A stretch of DNA of 64,000 nucleotides from JAHFPN01 sp963765745. GTDB lineage: Bacteria > Pseudomonadota > Alphaproteobacteria > Rhizobiales > Xanthobacteraceae. Shown here piece after piece: positions 36,575 through 44,473 of this stretch (its first letter is position 1; each line of letters opens with the position of its first letter). A model generated the notes under the pieces. It was not told the origin of the DNA, ran no database searches, and saw only the letters and a list, made by a program, of their open reading frames with translations. The DNA is taken from positions 186,001-250,000 of the forward strand of contig CAVXXM010000003.1 in NCBI GenBank assembly GCA_963765745.1, read 5' to 3'. Made by a program: the position numbers and the translations under genes.

Positions 36575-37219
36575 ATGCTCCGCTGGTTCCACGCGATCAT
36601 GCCGAAGGAGAAGCGCTTCTTCGAGCTGTTCGCCGCGCATTCCAAGGTGGTGGTGGCGGGCGCGGAAGCGATGCGCGCCATGCTGGAAGGCGGCGACGCG
36701 GTCGAAAAACACATTCAGACGGTGATGGATCGCGAGCACGATGCGGACGTCATCACCCGCGAGGTGCGGATCGCGGTGCGGCGCACCTTCATCACGCCGT
36801 TCGACCGCGGCGACATCACCGATCTCATCACTTCGATGGATAACACCATCGACCAGATGCAGAAGGCGGCCAAGGGCATCATGCTATTCGAGGTGAGGAA
36901 TTTCACGCCGCAGATGCGCGAGATGGCCGACACTATCGTGCAATGCGCGAAACTGGTCGAGGAGGCGATTCCGCTGCTGCGCTCGATCAATGCGCAGGCC
37001 GGCCGCATCAGCGAGATTTGCGAGCGCATCTCGCACCTGGAAGGCCGCGCCGACGAACTGCACGACACCGGCCTCAAGGAACTCTATCACTTGCACTCGA
37101 AATCGAATTCGACGGCGTTCTTCATCGGCCACGAAATCTACGATCACCTCGAGAAAGTGGTGGACCGGTTCGACGACGTCGGCAACGAAATCCACGGCAT
37201 CGTGATCGAGCACGTCTGA
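36575..37219 (+). CDS. PhoU-like DUF47 protein (Pit accessory protein)
   Basis: A 214-residue all-helical PhoU-like protein of the DUF47 family. Landmarks are RFFELFAAHSKVVVAGAEAM, MDREHDADVITREVRIAVRR, FDRGDITDLITSMDNTIDQM and RADELHDTGLKELYH. The E/DxxxD-type patterns in each half are the metal-contact sites of PhoU proteins. DUF47 genes are typically paired with low-affinity phosphate transporters of the Pit family, as here (15 bp gap). It probably modulates Pit activity. It starts 65 bp after the tRNA-Leu fragment. Confidence 0.87.
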   Translation: MLRWFHAIMPKEKRFFELFAAHSKVVVAGAEAMRAMLEGGDAVEKHIQTVMDREHDADVITREVRIAVRRTFITPFDRGDITDLITSMDNTIDQMQKAAKGIMLFEVRNFTPQMREMADTIVQCAKLVEEAIPLLRSINAQAGRISEICERISHLEGRADELHDTGLKELYHLHSKSNSTAFFIGHEIYDHLEKVVDRFDDVGNEIHGIVIEHV

Positions 37220-37234
37220 ACGGGGGCCGGGCCG

Positions 37235-38242
37235 ATGGAAGCGACGACGCTGGTATTTCCGCTTCTCGTCGCGCTGGTCATCGTCGCGCTGGCTTTCGAT
37301 TTCCTCAATGGCCTGCACGACGCGGCCAATTCGATCGCAACCATCGTGTCGACGCGCGTGCTCAAGCCGCACTACGCCGTGGCGTGGGCGGCGTTCTTCA
37401 ATTTCATCGCTTTCCTGTTCTTCGGATTGCACGTGGCCGAGACGCTCGGCGTCGGCATCGTCGCCGCCAACGTGATCGATGCGCGCGTCATCTTCGGCGC
37501 GCTCACCGGCGCGATCGCCTGGAACCTGATCACCTGGCATTACGGGATTCCTTCAAGCAGCTCGCATGCGCTGGTCGGCGGGCTGCTGGGCGCCGGCATC
37601 GCCAAGGCCGGGCTCGGTGCGGTGGTGTGGGCGGGCGTGAGCAAGACGGGGGCAGCGATTTTCCTCTCGCCGTTCGTCGGCTTCGTGCTTGCGCTCTTTC
37701 TCGTGTTCGTGGTGTCGTGGCTGTTCGTGCGCACGACGCCCTATGCGGTCGACAACACGTTCCGCTCGCTGCAATTCGTCTCGGCCTCGTTCTATTCGCT
37801 CGGCCACGGCGGCAACGACGCGCAGAAAACCATGGGCATCATCGCCGTGCTGCTCTATTCGCAGGGCATGTTGGGCGACAAGTTCTATGTGCCGTTCTGG
37901 GTGGTGATCACCTGCCAGGCGGCGATGGGGCTCGGCACGCTGATCGGCGGCTGGCGCATCGTGAAGACCATGGGCTCGAAGATCACGCGGCTGACGCCGG
38001 TGCAGGGCTTTTGCGCGGAAACCGGCGGAGCGGTCACCTTGTTCGTGGCGACCTGGCTCGGGGTTCCGGTTTCCACCACCCACACGATCACCGGTGCGAT
38101 CATCGGGGTCGGCGCGGCGCGGCGGGTCTCCGCCGTGCGCTGGAACATCGCCAGCGGCATCGTGATGGCCTGGATCGTCACAATTCCGGCCGCGGGGCTA
38201 ATCGCCGCGGTGACCTACGCGGTGGCCGCGTGGTTGGGATGA
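37235..38242 (+). CDS. Pit-family inorganic phosphate transporter
   Basis: A 335-residue PiT (PHO-4) permease, which moves metal-phosphate complexes with protons. The duplicated family signature is visible in both halves: FDFLNGLHDAANSIATIVSTR near residue 22 and SLGHGGNDAQKTMGIIAVLL near residue 185. There are about ten hydrophobic helices; GVPVSTTHTITGAIIGVGA near residue 270 is typical. It is cotranscribed with the PhoU-like gene. No Pho box was recognised. It converges on a minus-strand cluster of small membrane proteins. Confidence 0.92.
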   Translation: MEATTLVFPLLVALVIVALAFDFLNGLHDAANSIATIVSTRVLKPHYAVAWAAFFNFIAFLFFGLHVAETLGVGIVAANVIDARVIFGALTGAIAWNLITWHYGIPSSSSHALVGGLLGAGIAKAGLGAVVWAGVSKTGAAIFLSPFVGFVLALFLVFVVSWLFVRTTPYAVDNTFRSLQFVSASFYSLGHGGNDAQKTMGIIAVLLYSQGMLGDKFYVPFWVVITCQAAMGLGTLIGGWRIVKTMGSKITRLTPVQGFCAETGGAVTLFVATWLGVPVSTTHTITGAIIGVGAARRVSAVRWNIASGIVMAWIVTIPAAGLIAAVTYAVAAWLG

Positions 38243-38269
38243 TATAGAGCAGACCGCTCTTGCTGAATT

Positions 38270-38578
38270 TCACCAGCGGATGAATTGCGCCGCGAAATAT
38301 ACGACGAGCGCCGCAAGTCCGATCCAACAGAGCCAATAGAGCAGCTGAAACCACCACGGAAGCATTGCGCCGGCTTGCAGGTCGAGCCGGCGGCGTTCGT
38401 ACATGCCCCAGCCGTGGCTCGCGATTCCAAGCGCGATGGTGAGCCAGGCGATCGCGCTCCCGGCGACGGGTAAGATCAGCCCGATACCGACACCCAGCAC
38501 GAGCGCGCCCGTGGTCGAGAGGAGTTCGGCGGCTTTGCGCTGCGCCGTGACATCCGCCGCTGACCTTGCGGTTGTCAT
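38270..38578 (-). CDS. Small membrane protein (three predicted helices)
   Basis: A 102-residue protein with hydrophobic segments near residues 24-42 (GALVLGVGIGLILPVAG), 43-56 (IAWLTIALGIASHG) and 77-98 (FQLLYWLCWIGLAALVVYF). A short polar N-terminus precedes them, and ERRRLD forms the loop. I do not recognise the family. ATG 38578 is taken because a gggaggca ribosome site precedes it; the frame upstream of it is a shadow. Last gene of a minus-strand run of four small genes starting at 39354. Confidence 0.7.
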   Translation of the reverse strand: MTTARSAADVTAQRKAAELLSTTGALVLGVGIGLILPVAGSAIAWLTIALGIASHGWGMYERRRLDLQAGAMLPWWFQLLYWLCWIGLAALVVYFAAQFIRW

Positions 38579-38600
38579 GGGCCTGCCTCCCGCTCGGAGC

Positions 38601-38879
38601 TTACGGCCTGCCGCCGACGCGATTGAGCACCCAGCCGAAAATCGCGCCGAGCCCGAAGGCCCAGACGACGGATACGACCAGCGCGTAGAGGAACGAGCCG
38701 AAATTGAACATCGTCGGTCCGCTCTGCAGCTTGCGGAAATCGAGCCCATGGAACAGCGCGTTCATGTAAGACGCGGCTGCGTCGGGCCAGAGCCAGAAGA
38801 CCAGCGCGCAGGCCGCGTAGCCGATGCCGACGGTCACGGCGAGCGCGATGCCGGTGTGGATTGGATTGATCGCGTTCAT
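38601..38879 (-). CDS. DUF5676 membrane protein
   Basis: A 92-residue membrane protein matching the DUF5676 type: N-terminal helix HTGIALAVTVGIGYAACALVFWLWP, a polar middle containing HGLDFRKLQSGP, and a C-terminal helix FLYALVVSVVWAFGLGAIFGWVLN. Function is unknown; homologs occur in small membrane gene clusters. Good aggag site before ATG 38879. It lies 22 bp before the next gene of the run and 58 bp after the 59-residue protein. Confidence 0.8.
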   Translation of the reverse strand: MNAINPIHTGIALAVTVGIGYAACALVFWLWPDAAASYMNALFHGLDFRKLQSGPTMFNFGSFLYALVVSVVWAFGLGAIFGWVLNRVGGRP

Positions 38880-38937
38880 GGTGTTCTCCTATCCTTGATC
38901 TTCTCCTTATTCTTCACGGGGATCGCTTCGAACTCGC

Positions 38938-39117
38938 TCACTGTTTGGGTGCAGGCCAGTCTCTTCCGACCAGATTTTGAATGGTGCCGTGGCCGGGCAG
39001 GCGCACGGCGCTGGTGGTGAAGGCTTGGTCGGCTTGCAGCTGGTAGATATTGAGCACGTAGAAGCCGCCAATCGCGATAACGACGGCAGCGACGACCGAA
39101 ATCAGAAAGACCTTCAT
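38938..39117 (-). CDS. 59-residue single-pass membrane or exported protein
   Basis: A very short gene with a canonical aggagg site 8 nt before ATG 39117. The product has one N-terminal hydrophobic helix (VFLISVVAAVVIAIGGFYVL) followed by a polar tail with QLQADQAFTTSAVRLPG and a basic C-terminus (GRDWPAPKQ). No family recognised. It is embedded in a tight same-strand run with genes 18 bp upstream and 58 bp downstream, which supports its being real. Confidence 0.7.
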   Translation of the reverse strand: MKVFLISVVAAVVIAIGGFYVLNIYQLQADQAFTTSAVRLPGHGTIQNLVGRDWPAPKQ

Positions 39118-39135
39118 GGCTGTCCTCCTATGGGT

Positions 39136-39354
39136 TCAAGCGGGCCGGGACGAAACCGGCTCGGCGCCAGCCGCGCTTTTCTTGGTCCGTGGTTTCTTCG
39201 CACGCAGCGGATTAGCCGGGGCCTTGGCTTTGGCCTTCTTGGTGGCCGTCTTCTTTTTGGGATGATGGGCATCAACCGCCTGTAGCGGCGGGCTCAAGGC
39301 CGGGCCTGCGACGAGCGCGGTCGCCAGGGCGATGATCGCGAGCAAGCGTTTCAT
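39136..39354 (-). CDS. Exported Lys/Ala/Pro-rich small protein
   Basis: A 72-residue protein with an N-terminal signal peptide (RLLAIIALATALVAGPAL, likely cut near LQA) and a mature part rich in Lys, Ala and Pro (KKKTATKKAKAKAPANPLRA, KKPRTKKSAAG). It may bind nucleic acid, envelope polymer or another anionic partner; this is only inference from charge. A gaggaag site precedes ATG 39354. It is the first gene after an FNR/FixK-type promoter and heads the small-protein run to 38270. Confidence 0.7.
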   Translation of the reverse strand: MKRLLAIIALATALVAGPALSPPLQAVDAHHPKKKTATKKAKAKAPANPLRAKKPRTKKSAAGAEPVSSRPA

Positions 39355-39409
39355 GACCTTGCTTCCTCGAATTCGTGCAGCGCGTTCTGGCCTCGCTTGT
39401 TTATTATGA

Positions 39410-39454
39410 AATATACTTTGCTTACTCGTCCGGTTGCGCGTTGATATGGATCAA
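39410..39454 (-). promoter_or_regulatory. FNR/FixK-type promoter (class II geometry)
   Basis: A perfect anaerobox TTGAT-ATGG-ATCAA (39441-39454). On the minus strand a TATATT -10 lies at 39415-39410, giving a start near 39404. The box centre would be about 43 nt upstream, close to the -41.5 position of class II FNR/FixK activation. The start is about 50 nt before ATG 39354. It does not fit the plus-strand gene at 39484, whose ATG is only 36 nt from the box centre. Confidence 0.7.
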
Positions 39455-39483
39455 CCGGGCCGATGCAACGGAAGGACGCGGCA

Positions 39484-39690
39484 ATGAACGAAGACGCCTT
39501 CAACACCAGCATTCGCAAGTTCCTGAAGCAGGTCGGCGTCACCTCGCAGCGCGAGATCGAGATGGCGGTGCGCGCGGCGCTGGCGTCGGGCAAGCTCAAG
39601 GGCAACGAGAAGCTGCCGGCCAAGATGGTGCTCACGATCGGGCCGATCGGCCTCACGCACGAGATCGTGGAAGAGATCGTGCTCGGCTAA
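39484..39690 (+). CDS. DUF6494 small protein
   Basis: A 68-residue soluble protein: EDAFNTSIRKFLKQVGVTSQ, REIEMAVRAALASGKLKG, LPAKMVLTIGPIGLTHEI. It is predicted helical with a hydrophobic closing strand. It matches the DUF6494 type, of unknown function. ATG 39484 follows ggaagga. It is divergent from the small-protein run and overlaps the stop of the convergent flavin monooxygenase by 4 bp. Confidence 0.8.
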   Translation: MNEDAFNTSIRKFLKQVGVTSQREIEMAVRAALASGKLKGNEKLPAKMVLTIGPIGLTHEIVEEIVLG

Positions 39691-40877
39691 CGCGGCCCGG
39701 ACCCGGCGTCGTAATCGTAGATCCATTCGTTGCGCTTGATCAGCCCGTCGCCGCCCATGGCGCGGAGCGCGACATCGCGGGCGAACGCCAGCGGCCCGCT
39801 CAGGCGATAATAAAGTCCGGTCGAGCGCGCGGCGGTCTGCAGGCGCGCGGTGCGCGACGCGCGCTCGGTTTCATACGCGCGGAGCGCGGCGGGCGCGTCG
39901 CTCGCGCCCTTCAAGTGGCGGCCGAGCACGAGCGCGTCCTCGAGCGCGGCGGCGGCGCCTTGCGCCAAAAACGGCAGCATCGGGTGCGCGGCATCGCCCA
40001 GCAGCGTCAGCGCGCCGCGGCCCCAGTCGGTGAGCGGCGGCAGATCGTGCAGCGCCCAGCGGCGGAACTCGCCCGCGGCCGAAAGCACCGCGCGCGGCGC
40101 CGCGGCCCAGCGCTCGAAGGCCGGGGCCAGCGATTTCGCGTCCGCCGCCGCGTTCCAGTCCTCGCTCCGCCATGGGTCGGGAAAGATCGCGACCACGTTG
40201 ATGCGCGCGCCGCCCGCGACCGGGTAATGCACGAGGTGCCCACCCGGCCCGAGCCACAGGCGCACCGCGGGCTCGCTGAAGGCCGCCGGCAACTGCGAAG
40301 CCTGCAGTACCGTGCGCCAGGCGACGAGATCGTGGAAGACCGGCCTGGCGTCCAGGTGCAGCCGCGTGCGGATGCTCGACCACAGCCCGTCGGCGGCGAC
40401 GAGCGCGATGCCGTTGCGCTCGGTCCCCTTACCGAGCCGGGACGAGTGCGCGGTGACGCCGCGCGAATGCTCGGCGAAATCCGTGATCGTGGTGCCGAGC
40501 TCGAGCTCGATGTCCGGGTGATCGGCGGCAGCGAGATAAAGCTCCTGTTGCAAGTCGGCGCGCGCCGCGAGCAGCCAGGGCGCGCCGTCGGCGGACGCGG
40601 CCGCAAGCGGCGCTTCGACGATCACGGCGCCGGTCTTGCCGTTGCAGACCTTCAGTGACCGCGCCTCGACAGCGCGCTCGCGCAGCCGCTCCAGCACGCC
40701 GAGCGCGGCGAGCGCCCGCGTCGCGTTGGGAGAAAGCTGAATGCCGGCGCCGATCGTCTCGATCTTCGCGGCGCGTTCGCACAGGATGATGCGGAACCCG
40801 GCCTTGGCCAAAACGAGCGCGACGGCGAGCCCGCCGATGCCCGCACCCGCGATAATGACGGTGCGCGAACGCGCCAC
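39687..40877 (-). CDS. FAD-dependent aromatic monooxygenase (salicylate 1-monooxygenase-like)
   Basis: A 396-residue class A flavoprotein hydroxylase. It shows the dinucleotide motif IIAGAGIGGLAVALVLAKAG, the second FAD motif GDAAHPMLPFLAQGAAAALED near residue 285, and a DG motif region VAADGLWSSIR near residue 160. Such enzymes hydroxylate aromatic acids with NAD(P)H and O2; salicylate or hydroxybenzoate-type substrates are typical, but the substrate cannot be read here. The start is a GTG at 40877, 3 bp after the stop of the zinc-finger gene, so the two form an operon. Confidence 0.87.
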   Translation of the reverse strand: MARSRTVIIAGAGIGGLAVALVLAKAGFRIILCERAAKIETIGAGIQLSPNATRALAALGVLERLRERAVEARSLKVCNGKTGAVIVEAPLAAASADGAPWLLAARADLQQELYLAAADHPDIELELGTTITDFAEHSRGVTAHSSRLGKGTERNGIALVAADGLWSSIRTRLHLDARPVFHDLVAWRTVLQASQLPAAFSEPAVRLWLGPGGHLVHYPVAGGARINVVAIFPDPWRSEDWNAAADAKSLAPAFERWAAAPRAVLSAAGEFRRWALHDLPPLTDWGRGALTLLGDAAHPMLPFLAQGAAAALEDALVLGRHLKGASDAPAALRAYETERASRTARLQTAARSTGLYYRLSGPLAFARDVALRAMGGDGLIKRNEWIYDYDAGSGPR

Positions 40878-40880
40878 GGC

Positions 40881-41129
40881 TTAGGCCGCGGCCCGCTCGT
40901 TCAGCGCGCACTTGGCCGGCCGGGCCCGGTCGGGCGCTAGCACCGGCTCATGGCGATAGAGCGTCGAGCAATAGGGGCAGACGATCTCGTCGCGCTCACC
41001 CATGTCGAGATAGACGTGCGGATGGTCGTGCGGCGGCCGGGCGCCGATGCACTTGAACTCGCGCGCGCCGATCTCGATGACCGGGAGGCCCGGATCGTTG
41101 TGGAAATGGGGAATGACGGGATCGGCCAT
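40881..41129 (-). CDS. zf-CHCC zinc-finger domain protein
   Basis: An 82-residue protein ending in the zf-CHCC domain: EIGAREFKCIGARPPHDHPH, VYLDMGERDEIVCPYCSTLYRH. The C...H...CPYC pattern is the zinc site. Homologs include the mitochondrial complex I accessory subunit NDUFS6 and small bacterial relatives. ATG 41129 follows a gaaacatccc-type leader; the longer frame to 41192 is unlikely. It is followed by a flavin monooxygenase 3 bp downstream. Confidence 0.85.
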   Translation of the reverse strand: MADPVIPHFHNDPGLPVIEIGAREFKCIGARPPHDHPHVYLDMGERDEIVCPYCSTLYRHEPVLAPDRARPAKCALNERAAA

Positions 41130-41189
41130 GGGATGTTTCCGCTCTGCTTGCTGTTTCGCGCGGACCATAGCCAAATCGTGTGGCAACCC

Positions 41190-41237
41190 CAAGCCTTGTT
41201 CTATGCAAGCCTTGCTCTATGCAAGTCTTGTTCTATT
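41190..41237. repeat. Three tandem 16-bp repeats upstream of an alpha/beta hydrolase
   Basis: CAAGCCTTGTTCTATG (41190-41205), CAAGCCTTGCTCTATG (41206-41221) and CAAGTCTTGTTCTATT (41222-41237). They end 18 bp before the hydrolase start. Confidence 0.9.
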
Positions 41238-41255
41238 GAACCGGGCGGAGTGAGC

Positions 41256-42008
41256 ATGCCGAGCTTCCGATACGACGGGGTCGAGATCGCCTATCTCGAT
41301 GAGGGCACGGGCGATCCGATCATGCTCGTGCATGGCTTCGCCTCCAATAAGGAGACCAACTGGATCGTGCCCGGCTGGGTGTCCGCGCTGAAGGGCGCGG
41401 GCCGGCGCGCGATCGCGCTCGACAATCGCGGCCACGGGGCCTCGACCAAGTTCTACGATCCCGCCGACTATGCGCTCGCCAAGATGGGCGGCGACGCGGT
41501 CGCGCTCATGGATCATCTGAAAATCGCCCGCGCCGACGTGCTCGGCTATTCCATGGGCGCACGGATCACCGGCCAGGTCGCTTCCGCCCACGGCGCACGC
41601 GTGCGCTCGGCAATTCTCGGCGGCATCGGCATCCGGCTGGTGGAAGGCGGCGGCAACGCGGAGGTCATCGCCAAGGCGCTCGAAGCGCCGAGCCGCGTCG
41701 AGGTGCGCGATCCGCTCGCGCTCGGATTTCGCGTGTTCGCCGAACAGACGCGGAGCGACCTCAAGGCGCTCGCCGCCTGCATGCGGGCGCCGGCGCGGAC
41801 GATCACGCGGGAGGCGGCGGCCTCGATCCGGGTCCCGGTTCTGGTCGCGACCGGCACCACCGACGATATCGCCGGCAAGGGCCGGCCGCTGGCGGCGCTG
41901 ATCCCGGGCGCGGAGGTGCTCGACATCCCCGGCCGCGATCACATGCGCAGCGTGGGCGACCCGGTGTTCAAGCAGGGCGTGATCGATTTTCTGGCGCGGC
42001 GGGCGTGA
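41256..42008 (+). CDS. Alpha/beta hydrolase
   Basis: A 250-residue alpha/beta-hydrolase: IMLVHGFASNKETNW, ALDNRGHGASTKFYD, nucleophile elbow VLGYSMGARITGQV, acid/late region VATGTTDDIAGKGRPLAALI and the catalytic His in IPGRDHMRSVGD. The substrate is unknown. ATG 41256 follows cggagtga. Its stop overlaps the next hydrolase start (TGATG at 42006-42010), so the two are coupled. Confidence 0.85.
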   Translation: MPSFRYDGVEIAYLDEGTGDPIMLVHGFASNKETNWIVPGWVSALKGAGRRAIALDNRGHGASTKFYDPADYALAKMGGDAVALMDHLKIARADVLGYSMGARITGQVASAHGARVRSAILGGIGIRLVEGGGNAEVIAKALEAPSRVEVRDPLALGFRVFAEQTRSDLKALAACMRAPARTITREAAASIRVPVLVATGTTDDIAGKGRPLAALIPGAEVLDIPGRDHMRSVGDPVFKQGVIDFLARRA

Positions 42009-42916
42009 TGCGATCACGCCCTCCGAAAACCGAAACCTTCCTCGGCGCCTCCGGCAACAAGCTGGTCGGCGATGTCCATGGGCGCGGTCCTCGCGCGGCG
42101 CTTCTGCTGCACGGCGGCGGACAAACGCGTCATGCGTTCGGCGGCACGGCAGCGGCGCTCGCCGCCGCGGGGTGGACCGCGATCACGCTCGATCAGCGCG
42201 GCCACGGCGACTCCGAATGGCCAGCGGATGGCTTCTACAGCTTTCTCAATTTCGGAGAAGACGCGGCAACGGTCGCGGCGGCGCTCGAGAGTCGCTTCGG
42301 TTCTCCGCCGGTGGTGATCGGCGCGTCGCTCGGCGGAGGCGCGGCGCTGATCGCCGAGGGAGAGGCAGCAAAGGCGGGGTTGCCACCGCGCTTTTCCGCG
42401 ATCGTGCTTGTCGATGTGACTCCTCGTTTTGATCTTGCGGGCGCGCAAAAGATCGTCGGCTTCATGGCCGAGCGCGTACGCGAGGGGTTTGCCTCCATCG
42501 AGGAAGCCGCAGATGCGGTCGCGAAGTACCTGCCGCATAGACCGCGACCGAGATCGCTCGGCGGACTCAAGAAAAATTTGCGCCTCGGGCAGGACGGCCG
42601 CTGGCGCTGGCATTGGGATCCGCGGTTCGTGGAAGGCAAGACTCCGGTGCATATCGCGCGTGAAATCAGCGAAGAAATGAGCGTCGAAGCCGCGCGCTCC
42701 TTACGCATCCCGGCGCTCTTGGTGCGCGGCGCTTCGTCGGAGCTGGTGGGTGAGGAGCATGCGCGCGAGTTCTTGCAGCTCGTTCCGCACGCTAAATTCG
42801 TGAACGTCGCGGGCGCCCGTCACATGGTCGCAGGCGATCGCAACGACGCGTTTTCCGATGCGATCATCGAGTTTCTGACCGATCTGACGCATGTAGCCGA
42901 AACAGAGAGTCTGTAG
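42008..42916 (+). CDS. Alpha/beta hydrolase
   Basis: A 302-residue alpha/beta-hydrolase distinct from its upstream neighbour: LLLHGGGQTRHAFGG, TLDQRGHGDSEWPADGFYSF, nucleophile elbow VIGASLGGGAALIAE (A-S-L-G), an inserted cap of about 90 residues, VRGASSELVGEEHAREFLQL and VAGARHMVAGDRNDAF carrying the His. ATG 42008 overlaps the preceding stop. Paired hydrolases of this type may act on sequential ester or lactone substrates, but none is identified. Confidence 0.85.
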   Translation: MRSRPPKTETFLGASGNKLVGDVHGRGPRAALLLHGGGQTRHAFGGTAAALAAAGWTAITLDQRGHGDSEWPADGFYSFLNFGEDAATVAAALESRFGSPPVVIGASLGGGAALIAEGEAAKAGLPPRFSAIVLVDVTPRFDLAGAQKIVGFMAERVREGFASIEEAADAVAKYLPHRPRPRSLGGLKKNLRLGQDGRWRWHWDPRFVEGKTPVHIAREISEEMSVEAARSLRIPALLVRGASSELVGEEHAREFLQLVPHAKFVNVAGARHMVAGDRNDAFSDAIIEFLTDLTHVAETESL

Positions 42917-43168
42917 AGTCGTTTGGCTACGGCGGTTTCAGCCCCAAATCAAACTCACCGCATCTTCAAGCGATGGTTCAACTCACCTTCAAGTCTTGAT
43001 TCCAAAGAATTGATTCAAGTTCAGGAACCGACAGACCCGCGCGGGTGGGCGATTGAAGCGCTTTAACCTCTACGCAAAGCTGGCATTTCAGCCATGCCGG
43101 TAATATTCACCCCGTTAGGGCGGCTGTGCTAGAAAGGCTCAACCCATTATTCGCGCCGGGAGACCCCC

Positions 43169-44011
43169 TTGGCCAAGACCGTTACGAAACTTGCCCACAG
43201 TGTTCGCAGCCTCGATCCGGTATGGGCGCGCATCCGCGAGGAAGCCGAAGCGGTCGCCGCCCGCGAGCCGCAGCTCGCGAGCTTCATCTTCGGCACCATC
43301 CTCAATCACGACTCGCTCGAGCACGCGGTCGCGCACCGCATCGCGGCCCGCCTCGACCATCCGGACGTGTCCGGCGAGATGATCCGGCATGCCTATGACG
43401 AGCTGTTCGAGGCCGAGGCCGCGACCGGGGCGGCCATCCGCGCCGACATTTCCGCGGTCTGCGACCGCGATCCGGCCTGCACTCGCGCGATCGAGCCTTT
43501 GCTCTACTTCAAGGGCTTCCATGCGCTGCAGACTCACCGGCTCGCGCATTTCCTGTGGAACCGCGGGCGGCAGGACTTCGCGCTCTATCTGCAGAGCCGG
43601 TCCTCGTCGGTGTTCGGCGTCGATATCAATCCGAACACGAAAATCGGCCGCGGCGTGTTCATCGATCACGGCACCGGGGTGGTGATCGGGCAAACCGCGG
43701 TGATCGACGACGACGTGTCGATTATGCAGGGTGTCACGCTCGGCGGCACCGGCAAGGAGCGCGGCGACCGGCATCCGAAGATCCGGCGCGGCGTGCTGAT
43801 CAGTGCGGGGGCCAAGATTCTCGGCAATATCGAGGTTGGGTCCTGCGCGCGCGTGGCCGCGGGCTCGGTGGTGCTGAAGCCGGTGGCCCCGAACACGACG
43901 GTCGCCGGCATTCCGGCTCGCGTCGTGGGCAGCTCCAACTGCGACGACGAGGCGCCCGCCCGCACCATGGACCAGATGTTCGACCTGGCGTTCTCCGGCG
44001 AAGGCATCTGA
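43169..44011 (+). CDS. cysE: Serine O-acetyltransferase
   Basis: A 280-residue CysE, which acetylates serine for cysteine synthesis. The N-terminal helical domain (DPVWARIREEAEAVAAREPQ, FKGFHALQTHRLAHFLWNRG) leads into a left-handed beta-helix of hexapeptide repeats (GVDINPNTKIGRGVFIDHG, VIGQTAVIDDDVSIMQGVTL, GGTGKERGDRHPKI). The C-terminal tail differs from the ...I inhibitory tail of enteric CysE, so cysteine feedback is uncertain. The start is TTG 43169 with a gggag site. The 252-bp gap upstream holds no other gene. Confidence 0.92.
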   Translation: MAKTVTKLAHSVRSLDPVWARIREEAEAVAAREPQLASFIFGTILNHDSLEHAVAHRIAARLDHPDVSGEMIRHAYDELFEAEAATGAAIRADISAVCDRDPACTRAIEPLLYFKGFHALQTHRLAHFLWNRGRQDFALYLQSRSSSVFGVDINPNTKIGRGVFIDHGTGVVIGQTAVIDDDVSIMQGVTLGGTGKERGDRHPKIRRGVLISAGAKILGNIEVGSCARVAAGSVVLKPVAPNTTVAGIPARVVGSSNCDDEAPARTMDQMFDLAFSGEGI

Positions 44012-44080
44012 CGAGACGGCTTGCCCGGCCGCTCTGGGCGTGGCTAGGCTCCGGATTCCGGAGTGACGCGGGGGAATTGC

Positions 44081-44470
44081 GTGGAAAAGGCCGAACTCGA
44101 CCGCGTGCAGCTCTATCTTCGCCGGCTGTTCGTCAACCACGAGATCCGCGTGACGGCGAGGCCGCAGCGCGAGGATCTGGCCGAGGTCCATATCGGCGGC
44201 GAACTGATCGGCATGCTCTCGCTCGACGACGAGGACGGCGACCGCTCCTATAATTTCCAGATGGGAATCCAGGAGGCGCAGTTCGACCGCGCGCAGGCCT
44301 ATCTTCGCAAGCTGTTCGACAATCCCAATATCCGGGTGGTGGGGCGGCCGAAGAAGAAGGATTCGGCCGAAGTTCTGGTCGGCGAGGAATTCATCGCCGT
44401 GCTGTTTCTCGAGGACGGCGAGCGTTCGCTCAGTCTCACGATGGCGATCCTCGACACCGATCTCGAATAG
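44081..44470 (+). CDS. Tandemly duplicated DUF3126 protein
   Basis: A 129-residue protein made of two DUF3126 domains. Residues 1-64 (LDRVQLYLRRLFVNHEIRVT, ARPQREDLAEVHIGGELIGM, DDEDGDRSYNFQM) and residues 66-127 (FDRAQAYLRKLFDNPNIRVV, GRPKKKDSAEVLVGEEFIAV, LEDGERSLSLTMAI) align along their length. The family is normally one domain of about 70 residues. Start GTG 44081 follows gggggaa; an in-frame GTG at 44063 is less likely. The stop is 3 bp before a gamma carbonic anhydrase. Function unknown. Confidence 0.85.
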   Translation: MEKAELDRVQLYLRRLFVNHEIRVTARPQREDLAEVHIGGELIGMLSLDDEDGDRSYNFQMGIQEAQFDRAQAYLRKLFDNPNIRVVGRPKKKDSAEVLVGEEFIAVLFLEDGERSLSLTMAILDTDLE

Positions 44471-44473
44471 CGC

